From: Bacillota bacterium
GTDB taxonomy: Bacteria; Bacillota; Clostridia; DSM-8532
Direction of reading: 5' to 3'
Assembly (NCBI GenBank): GCA_023440865.1
Contig: JAEXRM010000222.1
Span: forward strand, 1 to 43,952
DNA length: 43,952 nt
In this document: in pieces, positions 7,724-14,902 of the stretch
Position numbering within the stretch: the stretch's first letter is position 1
How the letters are laid out: every line of letters begins with the position of its first letter
Position numbers and translations under genes: made by a program
Notes under the pieces: generated by a model
The model's input: the letters and a program-made list of their open reading frames with translations, nothing else
Told to the model about the DNA's origin: nothing
Database searches by the model: none

Positions 7724-7895
7724 CCTGGTTACCTCATCTTCCGTTCGTGTTGTCGGCATCTCACGATGAACGGGATGCGGAAGAGCCGATGCGGCTGTTC
7801 CGTCAATGATCAGGGTTGTTGGAAAGCGGCGGGCAGGTTGCTCATTCCACAGGATGCGTTCACCATTCGACAATAACCGCCGATACACCGTCATT

Positions 7896-7924
7896 ATTAT
7901 ATCCGGGGTTCGAGCGCAAGACAA
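7896..7924 (-). promoter_or_regulatory. Promoter of the GGDEF/HD-GYP gene
   Basis: On the minus strand TTGTCT (7924-7919) and TATAAT (7901-7896) are spaced by 17 nt. It leaves a leader of about 165 nt before the start at 7723. The remaining part of the 401-bp gap 7724-8124 contains the PilZ -10 box and nothing else I recognise. Confidence 0.65.
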
Positions 7925-8076
7925 CCGGAAAACCCCGCAAAGCGACAAAGTCCGACCGCTTCCGGCGTTTGGCATGCGGACGGATGACCCGCGTGAATAC
8001 GCCTCCGGAAAGGCTTGCGCCCGCTCCCTCCGCCGCAAGGGCGCATCAGTTCTGTTCCCACAGGGCATGATTCGGG

Positions 8077-8082
8077 TATAAT
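8077..8082 (+). promoter_or_regulatory. -10 box of the PilZ gene
   Basis: A consensus TATAAT precedes the PilZ start by 42 nt. The -35 region is poor (TGTTCC-like), so an activator or alternative sigma factor could be involved. Confidence 0.45.
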
Positions 8083-8124
8083 ACCATTGGACCCGAACGG
8101 AAAGCGCCCCAACAGGAGCAACAA

Positions 8125-8847
8125 ATGGCCATCCGCCTCAGCGACATTCCGACCGGAACGAAGGCAGACATCGAAACGCGCTCGACGGTCGATGTGCAGC
8201 ACAACCGCGTCTTTTCCACGCTCATCGACAGCACCGATGCCGAGCGCGGCGAAATCCGCATGCTCGCTCCCATCGACATGCTCACCGGTTACCGCATCCG
8301 TCCCGGTGAAGCGTTCCGCCTGTACTTCCGCGTCCAGGACATGCTGTTGCAGGTCTGGCTCGAGGCGATCGGCTACGAACGCAGCAACCGCACCATCATT
8401 CTGGTCGCGAAGCTGGGCCAGAGTGGCGAGATCACGACCGCAAACCGGCGGAACGACTTCCGGGTCAGGACCGTGCTGCCGGCGGATGTCTGGAAGCTTG
8501 AGAATCCGCCCGAGGCGGGCACGGCGCCTTCCATCCCGGAGGCCAAGCCCGCGAAATGTCTCACGACCGATATCAGCGCCGGCGGGGTCGGCCTGTATCT
8601 GACTGAACCCGTCCAGGTGGGTGATGCCATTACCTGTCGCGTGAAGGTCGAAAAGGGTGACATCCAGGGAGAGCTCCTGTTCTCAGGCCTGGTGATGCGG
8701 GCCCAGGAGCGTGACAAGACGGAGCTCTACCGCCATGCTGCCGGCATCCGCATCACAAACATCTCGCCCGCCCACAGCAACCTGCTGCTGCAATTCTCGC
8801 TCGCCTGCCAGCGTGAGGCGCTGCGCATGCGCTCGGACAGGAAATGA
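8125..8847 (+). CDS. YcgR-like PilZ domain protein (c-di-GMP receptor)
   Basis: The 240-residue cytoplasmic protein has an N-terminal PilZN/YcgR-N-like beta domain (1-100) and a C-terminal PilZ domain. The c-di-GMP-binding signature is intact: RRNDFR at 108-113 (RxxxR) and DISAGG at 149-154 (the D/NxSxxG motif). YcgR-type proteins bind c-di-GMP and slow or steer the flagellar motor, so this is a probable flagellar brake. No flagellar gene is in the window. The start at 8125 is supported by CAGGAG 7-8 nt upstream. It lies divergent from the GGDEF/HD-GYP gene, which suggests a local synthesis, degradation and reception set. Confidence 0.88.
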   Translation: MAIRLSDIPTGTKADIETRSTVDVQHNRVFSTLIDSTDAERGEIRMLAPIDMLTGYRIRPGEAFRLYFRVQDMLLQVWLEAIGYERSNRTIILVAKLGQSGEITTANRRNDFRVRTVLPADVWKLENPPEAGTAPSIPEAKPAKCLTTDISAGGVGLYLTEPVQVGDAITCRVKVEKGDIQGELLFSGLVMRAQERDKTELYRHAAGIRITNISPAHSNLLLQFSLACQREALRMRSDRK

Positions 8848-8953
8848 ACGTCCATACGCCATTCGATGGTTCCCTCCGTGTGACACGGGTATGTAAGGAA
8901 CAGTGGCATCGTGACAGGGGCAACCAGCCCGGAACGGAAAGGAAGGACAGCAC

Positions 8954-9226
8954 ATGATGAACCTGACCAAAAAGGAGCTCGAATGCATCGGCTTTGGCTT
9001 CGGCGCCGCCGTGGTACTCGGCATGGCAGCATGGGGCGCCTTCGAACTGGGCAAGAAGATCGTGCACGAAGCAAAACGGAACCGTTGGTTCGAACGGATC
9101 GGACATGGTTGCTGCGAACACGGCGAGGACGAGGATGACCTGGTGGAGAAGGCTGTCAACGCCATGGACGAGGTGGTTGCGTCCGAGTTCGACCGCAACG
9201 CGGCCGACGAAGCGCTCCATGCATGA
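8954..9226 (+). CDS. Small single-span membrane protein, unknown function
   Basis: The 90-residue product is not a family I recognise. A transmembrane helix is likely at residues 11-32 (Gly/Ala-rich, IGFGFGAAVVLGMAAWGAF). A basic cytoplasmic stretch (KKIVHEAKRNRW) follows, then a CCEHGEDEDD segment and an acidic helix to the end. The start at 8954 lies 8-10 nt after AAGGAAGG; a second Met follows immediately. It lies 106 nt after the PilZ gene on the same strand, so it could be cotranscribed. Without homologues a role in c-di-GMP signalling is only a guess by position. Confidence 0.65.
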   Translation: MMNLTKKELECIGFGFGAAVVLGMAAWGAFELGKKIVHEAKRNRWFERIGHGCCEHGEDEDDLVEKAVNAMDEVVASEFDRNAADEALHA

Positions 9227-9279
9227 CACCCGCCCGGCGTAGGATCGCAGGACTGACCCGGTTCGCCCATGCAAGCAAG

Positions 9280-9322
9280 GAGATCACCATGTTGGCGCGA
9301 GGAGCGCCAGCGTGGTGATCTC
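9280..9322. terminator. Long hairpin between convergent genes
   Basis: A 19-bp stem (9280-9298 with 9304-9322) closes a GAGGA loop. The only irregularities are two positions that can form G-U pairs on one strand. It separates the small membrane protein gene from the convergent DUF1846 gene and probably terminates both. There is no T-run on the plus side. Confidence 0.6.
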
Positions 9323-9381
9323 TTGTCTGCCGCAATCCTCTTTCGTGGGGATCCCTTCCGCATGAGCCCCCCCCGTATGTG

Positions 9382-10890
9382 TCAACTGTTGTAGTACAAG
9401 TTCTCGGTCGGATACTCCGGATCGCTGGTGACATCGATGCCCAGACGCCGGAACGTCTGTTCGTCGCTGCTGCCAAGGATCGTTGTCGCATGGGCCTGGC
9501 TGCCCCTGAGCTGCTCAAGCTGCGCCATCGCCGCGGCCGCCATGGGGTTCGTCGCCGCACAGATGCCCAGCGCGATGAGGATCTCCTCGCAGTTGAGCGC
9601 CGTCACCTTGCTGTGGAACGTATCGCGCTTGAGGCGGATGATGGGTTCGAGAATGACGGGAGAGATCAGGTGCAGGTCGTCGCTGATGCCCGCCAGATGC
9701 TTGATCGCGTTGATGACCGCCGCCGCCGCCGCGTCCATCGTCGGAGATCCCTTGCCGGTGATGACCGTGCCGTCGTCGAGTTCCATCGCCATGACGGGAC
9801 AGACATCCGTACGATCCTGCTGTTCCCGGATGCGGGCGGCATACTCCCGTGCGGCGGTCAAGCCGCGCCGGTCGCTTTCCTTGAGGCCGAGGTCGTCCAG
9901 GATGAGCTTGGCGCGCTGGAAGGTTTCGTAATCGGTCAAGCCCTTCTTGTAATCACAACCGGTCTTGAAGTACCGGCGAACGATTTCCTGCAGGGATGCC
10001 TCCCGGATCACGGCATCGTCGACGATGCCGAAGCCGGCGCGGTTGACGCCCATGTCGGTCGGCGACTGGTACACGCTCGCCTCGCCGGTGATTTTCTCGA
10101 TGATGCGCCGCAGCAGCGGGAAGGACTCGATGTCGCGGTTGTAGTTGACGGTCACTTCCCCATAGCGCTCGAGGTGGAAGGAGTCGATCATGTTGACATC
10201 CTTGAGGTCCACGGTCGCGGCCTCGTAGGCGATGTTGACCGGATGCTTCAGCGGCAGGTTCCAGATCGGGAAGGTCTCGTACTTGGAATAGCCGGCGGCG
10301 CGGCCGCGGACATGCTCATGGTACAGCTGGCTGAGGCATGTGGCGAGCTTGCCGCTGCCCGGGCCGGGTCCCGTGACCATGACGATGGGCTTGTAGGTCT
10401 CGATGTACGGATTCTTGCCGTAGCCTTCCTCGCTGACGATGGTGTCCACGTCGAACGGATACCCCTGGGTGGGCTGATGGGTGTACACCTTGATGCCGCG
10501 GCGCTCGAGCTTGTGCATGAAGGCCGTAGCCGAGGGCTGGCCCTCATAACGGGTGATGACGACGCTGTTGATGTCCAGCCCGTTGCCCCGGAGATCGTCG
10601 ATGATGCGCATCACATCGCGGTCATAGGTGATGCCGAAATCGCCACGCACCTTGTTGCGCTCGATGTCGCCCGCAAACACGCAGATGATGACCTCGAGCT
10701 TGTCCCGGAGATGCTGCATGACCTTGATCTTCACGTTCTCGTCGAAGCCGGGGAGCACGCGCCGGGCATGCATGTCGAACATGAGCTTCCCGCCGAATTC
10801 CAGATACAGCTTGTCGTAGCTTGCGACCCGCTGCAGGATGTACTTCGATTGCTCCTCCATGTACTTCTGATTGTCAAAACCCGCTTTCAT
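9382..10890 (-). CDS. DUF1846 family protein
   Basis: The 502-residue protein matches the DUF1846 family (PF08903) in length and in its start GFDNQKYMEEQSKYILQR. The body contains EFGGKLMFDMHARRVLPGF, TGPGPGSGKLATCLSQLYHE and a C-terminal NCEEILIALGICAATNP. The GPGPGSGK segment resembles a phosphate-binding loop. The biochemical function of the family is not established to my knowledge; members occur widely in Bacillota. It is cytoplasmic, with no membrane segment. The start at 10890 has GGAGG at 5 nt. An extended -10 (TGGTAGAAT, reading the minus strand near 11007-10999) lies about 110 nt upstream. Confidence 0.9.
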   Translation of the reverse strand: MKAGFDNQKYMEEQSKYILQRVASYDKLYLEFGGKLMFDMHARRVLPGFDENVKIKVMQHLRDKLEVIICVFAGDIERNKVRGDFGITYDRDVMRIIDDLRGNGLDINSVVITRYEGQPSATAFMHKLERRGIKVYTHQPTQGYPFDVDTIVSEEGYGKNPYIETYKPIVMVTGPGPGSGKLATCLSQLYHEHVRGRAAGYSKYETFPIWNLPLKHPVNIAYEAATVDLKDVNMIDSFHLERYGEVTVNYNRDIESFPLLRRIIEKITGEASVYQSPTDMGVNRAGFGIVDDAVIREASLQEIVRRYFKTGCDYKKGLTDYETFQRAKLILDDLGLKESDRRGLTAAREYAARIREQQDRTDVCPVMAMELDDGTVITGKGSPTMDAAAAAVINAIKHLAGISDDLHLISPVILEPIIRLKRDTFHSKVTALNCEEILIALGICAATNPMAAAAMAQLEQLRGSQAHATTILGSSDEQTFRRLGIDVTSDPEYPTENLYYNS

Positions 10891-10998
10891 GCCGCCTCCG
10901 TCACCTGCCGCCCGTTACGTCCGACCCGCGGCGCGGACGGACCGCCATGACTGGCGCTGCCCCACTGCAGCCGAACCTGACATCAAAACAACTTTCCC

Positions 10999-11007
10999 AT
11001 TCTACCA
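10999..11007 (-). promoter_or_regulatory. Extended -10 promoter element of the DUF1846 gene
   Basis: The minus strand reads TGGTAGAAT, an extended -10, about 110 nt before the DUF1846 start. The surrounding GTGGTAGAATGG is nearly the same as in front of the M23 gene at 4438-4449. No good -35 is visible, which fits extended -10 promoters. Confidence 0.45.
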
Positions 11008-11056
11008 CAAGTCCGATCCGGTGGCATGACGCACGGAGAAATTTTCAGACGGGCCA

Positions 11057-12631
11057 TCAACCACGGGCGCGTCGCCGGCCGACGGGCGCGTCTGCCCGAT
11101 GCTGACGGACATCTGTGCCGGTCCGCGCGACGGATGCACCCTTGTGCGGTGCATCCGCGCCGGAGAGTGCCACGCCGTCGCCGAGCCGTCCGCGGATGCG
11201 CTCCATGGCGTTCGTGATCGCATGCGCTTCCCGGGCCAGCCGACTTGTCGTCGTCTGCACGCCCTCGACCTGGGATCGGACAATGGCCGCATCGGACCGA
11301 TACCGGTCCCCAATGGCGGCCATGTTGTCATAATCAGGCATCACCCGGTTCTCGACAAACTCCGCGATTTGCCCGGAAGCCGCACGCAGTGCCCCGACCG
11401 CATCCACGACACGGCGCGTGATGTCCTGGATCTCCGTCGCGGTGCTGCGCGACACCTCCGCCAGGTTGCGGATTTCATCCGCAACCACGGAGAATCCCTT
11501 CCCGGCCTCGCCGGCCCGCGCGGACTCGACCGCCGCATTCACGGCCAGCAGCCCTGTCTGCAGGGTGATTTTCAGGATCGTGCGGCTGAGCACTTCCACA
11601 TGCGATACGTCCGCCGCCTGATCCATGGCTTGCTTCAGAGGCTGCAGGGTCTTCTGTTCGAGTTCGCGCACCTCACCCCGTGCGCGGTCCGCATCGGCGG
11701 AAATCGTCATGGCCCGGCTGGCAATGTCTCCCGCCATTCCGGTCACGTCCGTCATGCGCTGACGGATGTCCCCAATGCTGTCATTCAGCCGTTCATATGC
11801 CGACGCCGCTTCCTGCTGGCCATCGCGGACCTGGAGCAGCATGCGTCCGATGTTGCCGCGGACCTCGTCCATCTTGCCGCGGATTTCCGTGAACTCCCGG
11901 CTGTTCGCGCCCCGCGGCGTCCGTATGCCGCCCGCTCCGCTCTCCCCATGCGCTCCCGAAAAGCGCAGATCACCGGCCGCCATGCGGGAAAGCTCGTCCA
12001 CGATCATGCGCACAGGCTTCGTGATGAGCATCCGGGAAAACACCATGAACGCAGCCAGCGCGACCAGCATCAGCGCCAGCGAGGTGCCGAGCGCGCGGAC
12101 GAGGTTCGCACGCCTGAGTGCCTCGTAATTCGCCAGTGAGATGCCCACATCCACAACCCGGATGGTGCCGCCCTCATACGCCAGCGCAACCGGGATCATG
12201 ACATCGAGGTATGTCGAGCCGTCCACCTCGTCCACCCAGATGGCCGGCTCGGGAGCCGTTCCGCCGACAGCGGTCATGGTGTCCCCGTCGTCCGAAAAGC
12301 TGCGCCCGATGTCTTCATGCTTGCTGTCGGCAATATCGGTGCCCGTATCGTCAAGGATGCAGACGTAGGCGATGCCCTTCTGGCCGCCGTACTCATCCAG
12401 AACCGCCTGAACCCCCTCCAGTGACCGGTTCTCGCTCAGGCGGGCCTCCACTGCGATCCGCACCCCGTTGGCAATGACGGTGCCGTCTTCCGACATCTGC
12501 CTGCGCAGGCTGTCGGAGGATGTGCGGATGGAAGTCGCGGTCAGCACGGACACCGTGACGAACAGGATGACGAGTATCATGAGGGTGACACGAAACCGCA
12601 GACTGGTTCTCTTCGCGCGTTCAGTGCGCAT
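11057..12631 (-). CDS. Methyl-accepting chemotaxis protein with extracytoplasmic sensor
   Basis: This 524-residue transmembrane chemoreceptor has TM1 at residues 13-35, an extracytoplasmic sensor of about 145 residues (cache-like by size), TM2 at 181-200 and a HAMP region. The signalling domain has the conserved hairpin tip TGLLAVNAAVESARAGEAGKGF followed by SVVADEIRNLAE. Chemoreceptors of this kind control CheA autophosphorylation and so flagellar rotation. The ligand is unknown. The C-terminal tail (about 40 residues, Arg/Ala-rich) is low-complexity and lacks a CheR-docking pentapeptide. The start at 12631 has GGGGAG about 8 nt upstream; an earlier in-frame ATG at 12700 lacks a site. No che gene is nearby. 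Confidence 0.9.
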   Translation of the reverse strand: MRTERAKRTSLRFRVTLMILVILFVTVSVLTATSIRTSSDSLRRQMSEDGTVIANGVRIAVEARLSENRSLEGVQAVLDEYGGQKGIAYVCILDDTGTDIADSKHEDIGRSFSDDGDTMTAVGGTAPEPAIWVDEVDGSTYLDVMIPVALAYEGGTIRVVDVGISLANYEALRRANLVRALGTSLALMLVALAAFMVFSRMLITKPVRMIVDELSRMAAGDLRFSGAHGESGAGGIRTPRGANSREFTEIRGKMDEVRGNIGRMLLQVRDGQQEAASAYERLNDSIGDIRQRMTDVTGMAGDIASRAMTISADADRARGEVRELEQKTLQPLKQAMDQAADVSHVEVLSRTILKITLQTGLLAVNAAVESARAGEAGKGFSVVADEIRNLAEVSRSTATEIQDITRRVVDAVGALRAASGQIAEFVENRVMPDYDNMAAIGDRYRSDAAIVRSQVEGVQTTTSRLAREAHAITNAMERIRGRLGDGVALSGADAPHKGASVARTGTDVRQHRADAPVGRRRARG

Positions 12632-12774
12632 CCGGCGCTCCCCGGCATCATGCCGATGCCTGCCGACCCCGGTGGTCAGCCGCATTGCCTGGCGCCGCAT
12701 GAAGGCGCCTCCCGACGGCTGCTTGCCACAGGTCGTTCAGCCGGTGATTTACCACCATTTTCCCTCCGGAACCG

Positions 12775-12796
12775 AAAAAGGCCATATACGGCCTTT
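12775..12796 (-). terminator. Intrinsic terminator after the carbohydrate cluster
   Basis: On the minus strand a 7-bp stem AAAGGCC/GGCCTTT with loop GTATAT runs into a T5 tract. It lies about 100 nt beyond the stop of the Gfo/Idh/MocA gene, the last gene of the minus-strand cluster. Confidence 0.7.
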
Positions 12797-12800
12797 CTCA

Positions 12801-12856
12801 TGCAACAGGCGGTGTGCCGTGCTCCCTACAGTCGCACGGCCACACCGCCTGTTGCA
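12801..12856. repeat. Long hairpin, first copy of a 43-bp direct repeat
   Basis: The arms 12801-12822 and 12834-12856 pair over 22 bp with one bulged base around an 11-nt loop (TCCCTACAGTC). The inner 43 nt (12808-12850) recur exactly at 12875-12917. Confidence 0.85.
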
Positions 12857-12874
12857 CATCCTCCCGATTCACGG

Positions 12875-12917
12875 GGCGGTGTGCCGTGCTCCCTACAGTC
12901 GCACGGCCACACCGCCT
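12875..12917. repeat. Second copy of the 43-bp hairpin repeat, overlapping the Gfo gene end
   Basis: This copy is identical over 43 nt to 12808-12850 and forms the same hairpin (GGCGGTGTGCCGTGC pairing with GCACGGCCACACCGCC). Its right half encodes the last residues of the oxidoreductase (GGVAVRL) and its stop codon. The intergenic copy looks like a duplication of the gene's end. Confidence 0.85.
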
Positions 12918-13915
12918 TGATCGGCGGATTTTTCCTCCGCCTCCGCGATGCGGATGGTTTCCATCGTGCTCCCGGGTGTCGCGGTTTCGATCATCGTGTT
13001 GTTGCGCAGCGCATCAACGAAGTAGCGCAGCTCGCGGTAGTACCCCTGATCCTTTGACAGCTCGGGCTGGAACTTCGCACCATCGAACGGATACACCGTC
13101 AGACCGTCGGAAGCGAGCACGACGGCGCCCTTCTCGAAGTTCACGCGGAAGATCATCTGGAAGCCGAAATCACCGTTGATCGCCCAGTCGTCCTGCGCAT
13201 TGACGACCTTGCCGTCCGGATACCGGTAATTGGTGGACACGATGTCGTATCCGCTTCCCGGAAACACGACGCGACCCAGCGTGGAGACGGAGTCCGGCGT
13301 GCCGAACAGCCAGTTGATGGTGTCGACGTCATGGATGTGCTGGTCGAGCAGGGCGCCGCCCGAGCGGGCTTTCTGGAGCAGCCAGTTGTTGTGCGACCAG
13401 GTGGGTGTCACACCGCCACGGAAGAAGTACGCGCCGACCACCTCGCCGAACCGGCGGTCGTCCACGCATGCCTTGAGGTATTCGTATTCCGGCCAGAAAC
13501 GCAGGCACTGGCCGATCATGAGCTTTTTTCCGTTGCGCTTCGCGGCTTCGATCATCTGTGCGCATTCAGTTGCGGAACGGGCCATCGGCTTTTCGCAGAG
13601 CACGTGCAGGCCCTTGTCCAGCGCCTTGACGGTCGCCTCGCAGTGCAGGTCCGTCGGCAGGGCGATGTCGACATAGTCGAGATCTTCCTTCTCGATCATT
13701 TCCATATAGTCGGTGTAGAGGTTGAACATCGTCGGATCGATGAGCTTGCCGCCCGTTTCGATGTTGCCGCTGGGTCCCTTGCCCTTGAAGCGCTCCGGAT
13801 CGATGTCGCACATGGCGACGAGCTTCACCGGGAAGCCCTCCTCCATCAGCCGCATGTAGTTGTCATAATGTCCACGTCCCATGAAGCCGACGCCAATCAG
13901 TCCCACCTTGATCAT
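12893..13915 (-). CDS. Gfo/Idh/MocA family NAD(P)-dependent oxidoreductase
   Basis: The 340-residue enzyme has an N-terminal Rossmann domain (VGLIGVGFMGRGHYDNY) and the family motif CEKPMA near residue 110, whose Lys-Pro is catalytic. The C-terminal domain contains GGALLDQHIHDVDTINWLFG with the conserved His. The family oxidises or reduces sugars, inositols and related polyols. The substrate is not clear here, but the neighbouring TIM-barrel isomerase/epimerase is a frequent partner in inositol or uncommon-sugar pathways. The stop codon lies inside a 43-bp repeat that also occurs downstream. The start at 13915 is preceded by AAAGGCGG. It is the last gene of the cluster and is followed by a terminator. 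Confidence 0.92.
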   Translation of the reverse strand: MIKVGLIGVGFMGRGHYDNYMRLMEEGFPVKLVAMCDIDPERFKGKGPSGNIETGGKLIDPTMFNLYTDYMEMIEKEDLDYVDIALPTDLHCEATVKALDKGLHVLCEKPMARSATECAQMIEAAKRNGKKLMIGQCLRFWPEYEYLKACVDDRRFGEVVGAYFFRGGVTPTWSHNNWLLQKARSGGALLDQHIHDVDTINWLFGTPDSVSTLGRVVFPGSGYDIVSTNYRYPDGKVVNAQDDWAINGDFGFQMIFRVNFEKGAVVLASDGLTVYPFDGAKFQPELSKDQGYYRELRYFVDALRNNTMIETATPGSTMETIRIAEAEEKSADQGGVAVRL

Positions 13916-14029
13916 ATCCTCAACCGCCTTTCATCCCTGCCAATGCTGGCCCATTTTCTCGCGATCCGTTCCGCCCCGCCTTCAATCCGGCCCAGGGCAG
14001 CACATGCAACCCGTCAATCCCGCCGGTGC

Positions 14030-14869
14030 TCAGATTCTTCCGAGAATCGCATCCATGGCGCGGGAAGCCTGGTATGCCGTCAGTTCGGGGAATCGCCCGT
14101 ACGGGAAGACCTCCGCGGTGACCCAGCCTTCATAGCCGATATCGCGGAGCGCCTGGGTGACCGCCGGGAAGTCGACATCCCCGGTCAGCAAATCCACAAA
14201 CCCGTCGAGTGTGCCGACGGAGCGGCGGAAATCCTTGACATGAACGCGCTTGATGCGTTCGCGGAGAATGCGGATCCAGTGGTCGGGGTAGCCCGTTGTC
14301 AACACATTGCCGGCGTCGAAGTACGATCCGACCCACGGAGAGCCGATGCTGTCGATGAAGCCCTTCATTTCCAACGGGGAGGTGAGGAACTTGTTCCACA
14401 CGTTCTCCACGCCGATGCAGACCTTGCGTTCCGCCGCGTAGGGCGCCAGCTCCGCGATCGCCTCGGACGCGCGGCCGTAGGCCACATCGTACGGAATGAC
14501 CTCGCAGTTGGGAATGAAATCCACGCCGACCGCGCCGGGCACCACAAGAATGGCGTCCACGCCGAGAGTTGCGGCGGCGTCCAGCTGTTTCCTCACAATG
14601 TCCTTTGCCTTGGCGCGGACGGAAGCGGCCGATGCCGTCAGCGAGTACGACCAGTACAGCCCTGTTGCGAGGCTCGTGATTTCGATGCCCGCCTCATCCG
14701 CGACCGCACGGTAGCCCTGCAGCTCGGCCTCCGTGGACTCGAGCCCGAGGGCGCCCGTTTCATTCAACGCCAGTTCGATGCCGTCGAAACCGGCTGCCTT
14801 GGCCGCGCGGATACAGGCGGGAATGTCCATGCCGCCGGGAAACGCCCAGATGCTGATGCCTTTTTTCAT
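14030..14869 (-). CDS. Sugar phosphate isomerase/epimerase (xylose isomerase-like TIM barrel)
   Basis: The 279-residue protein belongs to the AP-endonuclease-2/xylose-isomerase-like TIM-barrel family. It starts KKGISIWAFPGGMDIPACIRAAKAAGFDGIELAL. Metal-site segments are visible: CIGVENVWN (Glu), GSYFDAGNV (Asp), KRVHVKDF (His) and VTAEVFPYG (Glu). Members isomerise or epimerise sugars, keto-inositols or their phosphates. The start at 14869 has AAAGGAGG at a good distance. It lies 114 nt upstream of the Gfo/Idh/MocA gene and 33 nt downstream of the DUF4091 gene, so cotranscription is likely. Confidence 0.9.
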   Translation of the reverse strand: MKKGISIWAFPGGMDIPACIRAAKAAGFDGIELALNETGALGLESTEAELQGYRAVADEAGIEITSLATGLYWSYSLTASAASVRAKAKDIVRKQLDAAATLGVDAILVVPGAVGVDFIPNCEVIPYDVAYGRASEAIAELAPYAAERKVCIGVENVWNKFLTSPLEMKGFIDSIGSPWVGSYFDAGNVLTTGYPDHWIRILRERIKRVHVKDFRRSVGTLDGFVDLLTGDVDFPAVTQALRDIGYEGWVTAEVFPYGRFPELTAYQASRAMDAILGRI

Positions 14870-14902
14870 GTCTGCCTCCTTTATACTCCTGTTTTTTCCT
14901 GT

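Noticed and set aside
9379..10950. Plus-strand open frame opposite the DUF1846 gene
   Set aside because: It mirrors a conserved 502-residue family protein and shows no protein features or ribosome site.
12801..12917. Insertion sequence ends or attachment sites
   Set aside because: There is no transposase or integrase between or near the copies and no target-site duplication that I can see.
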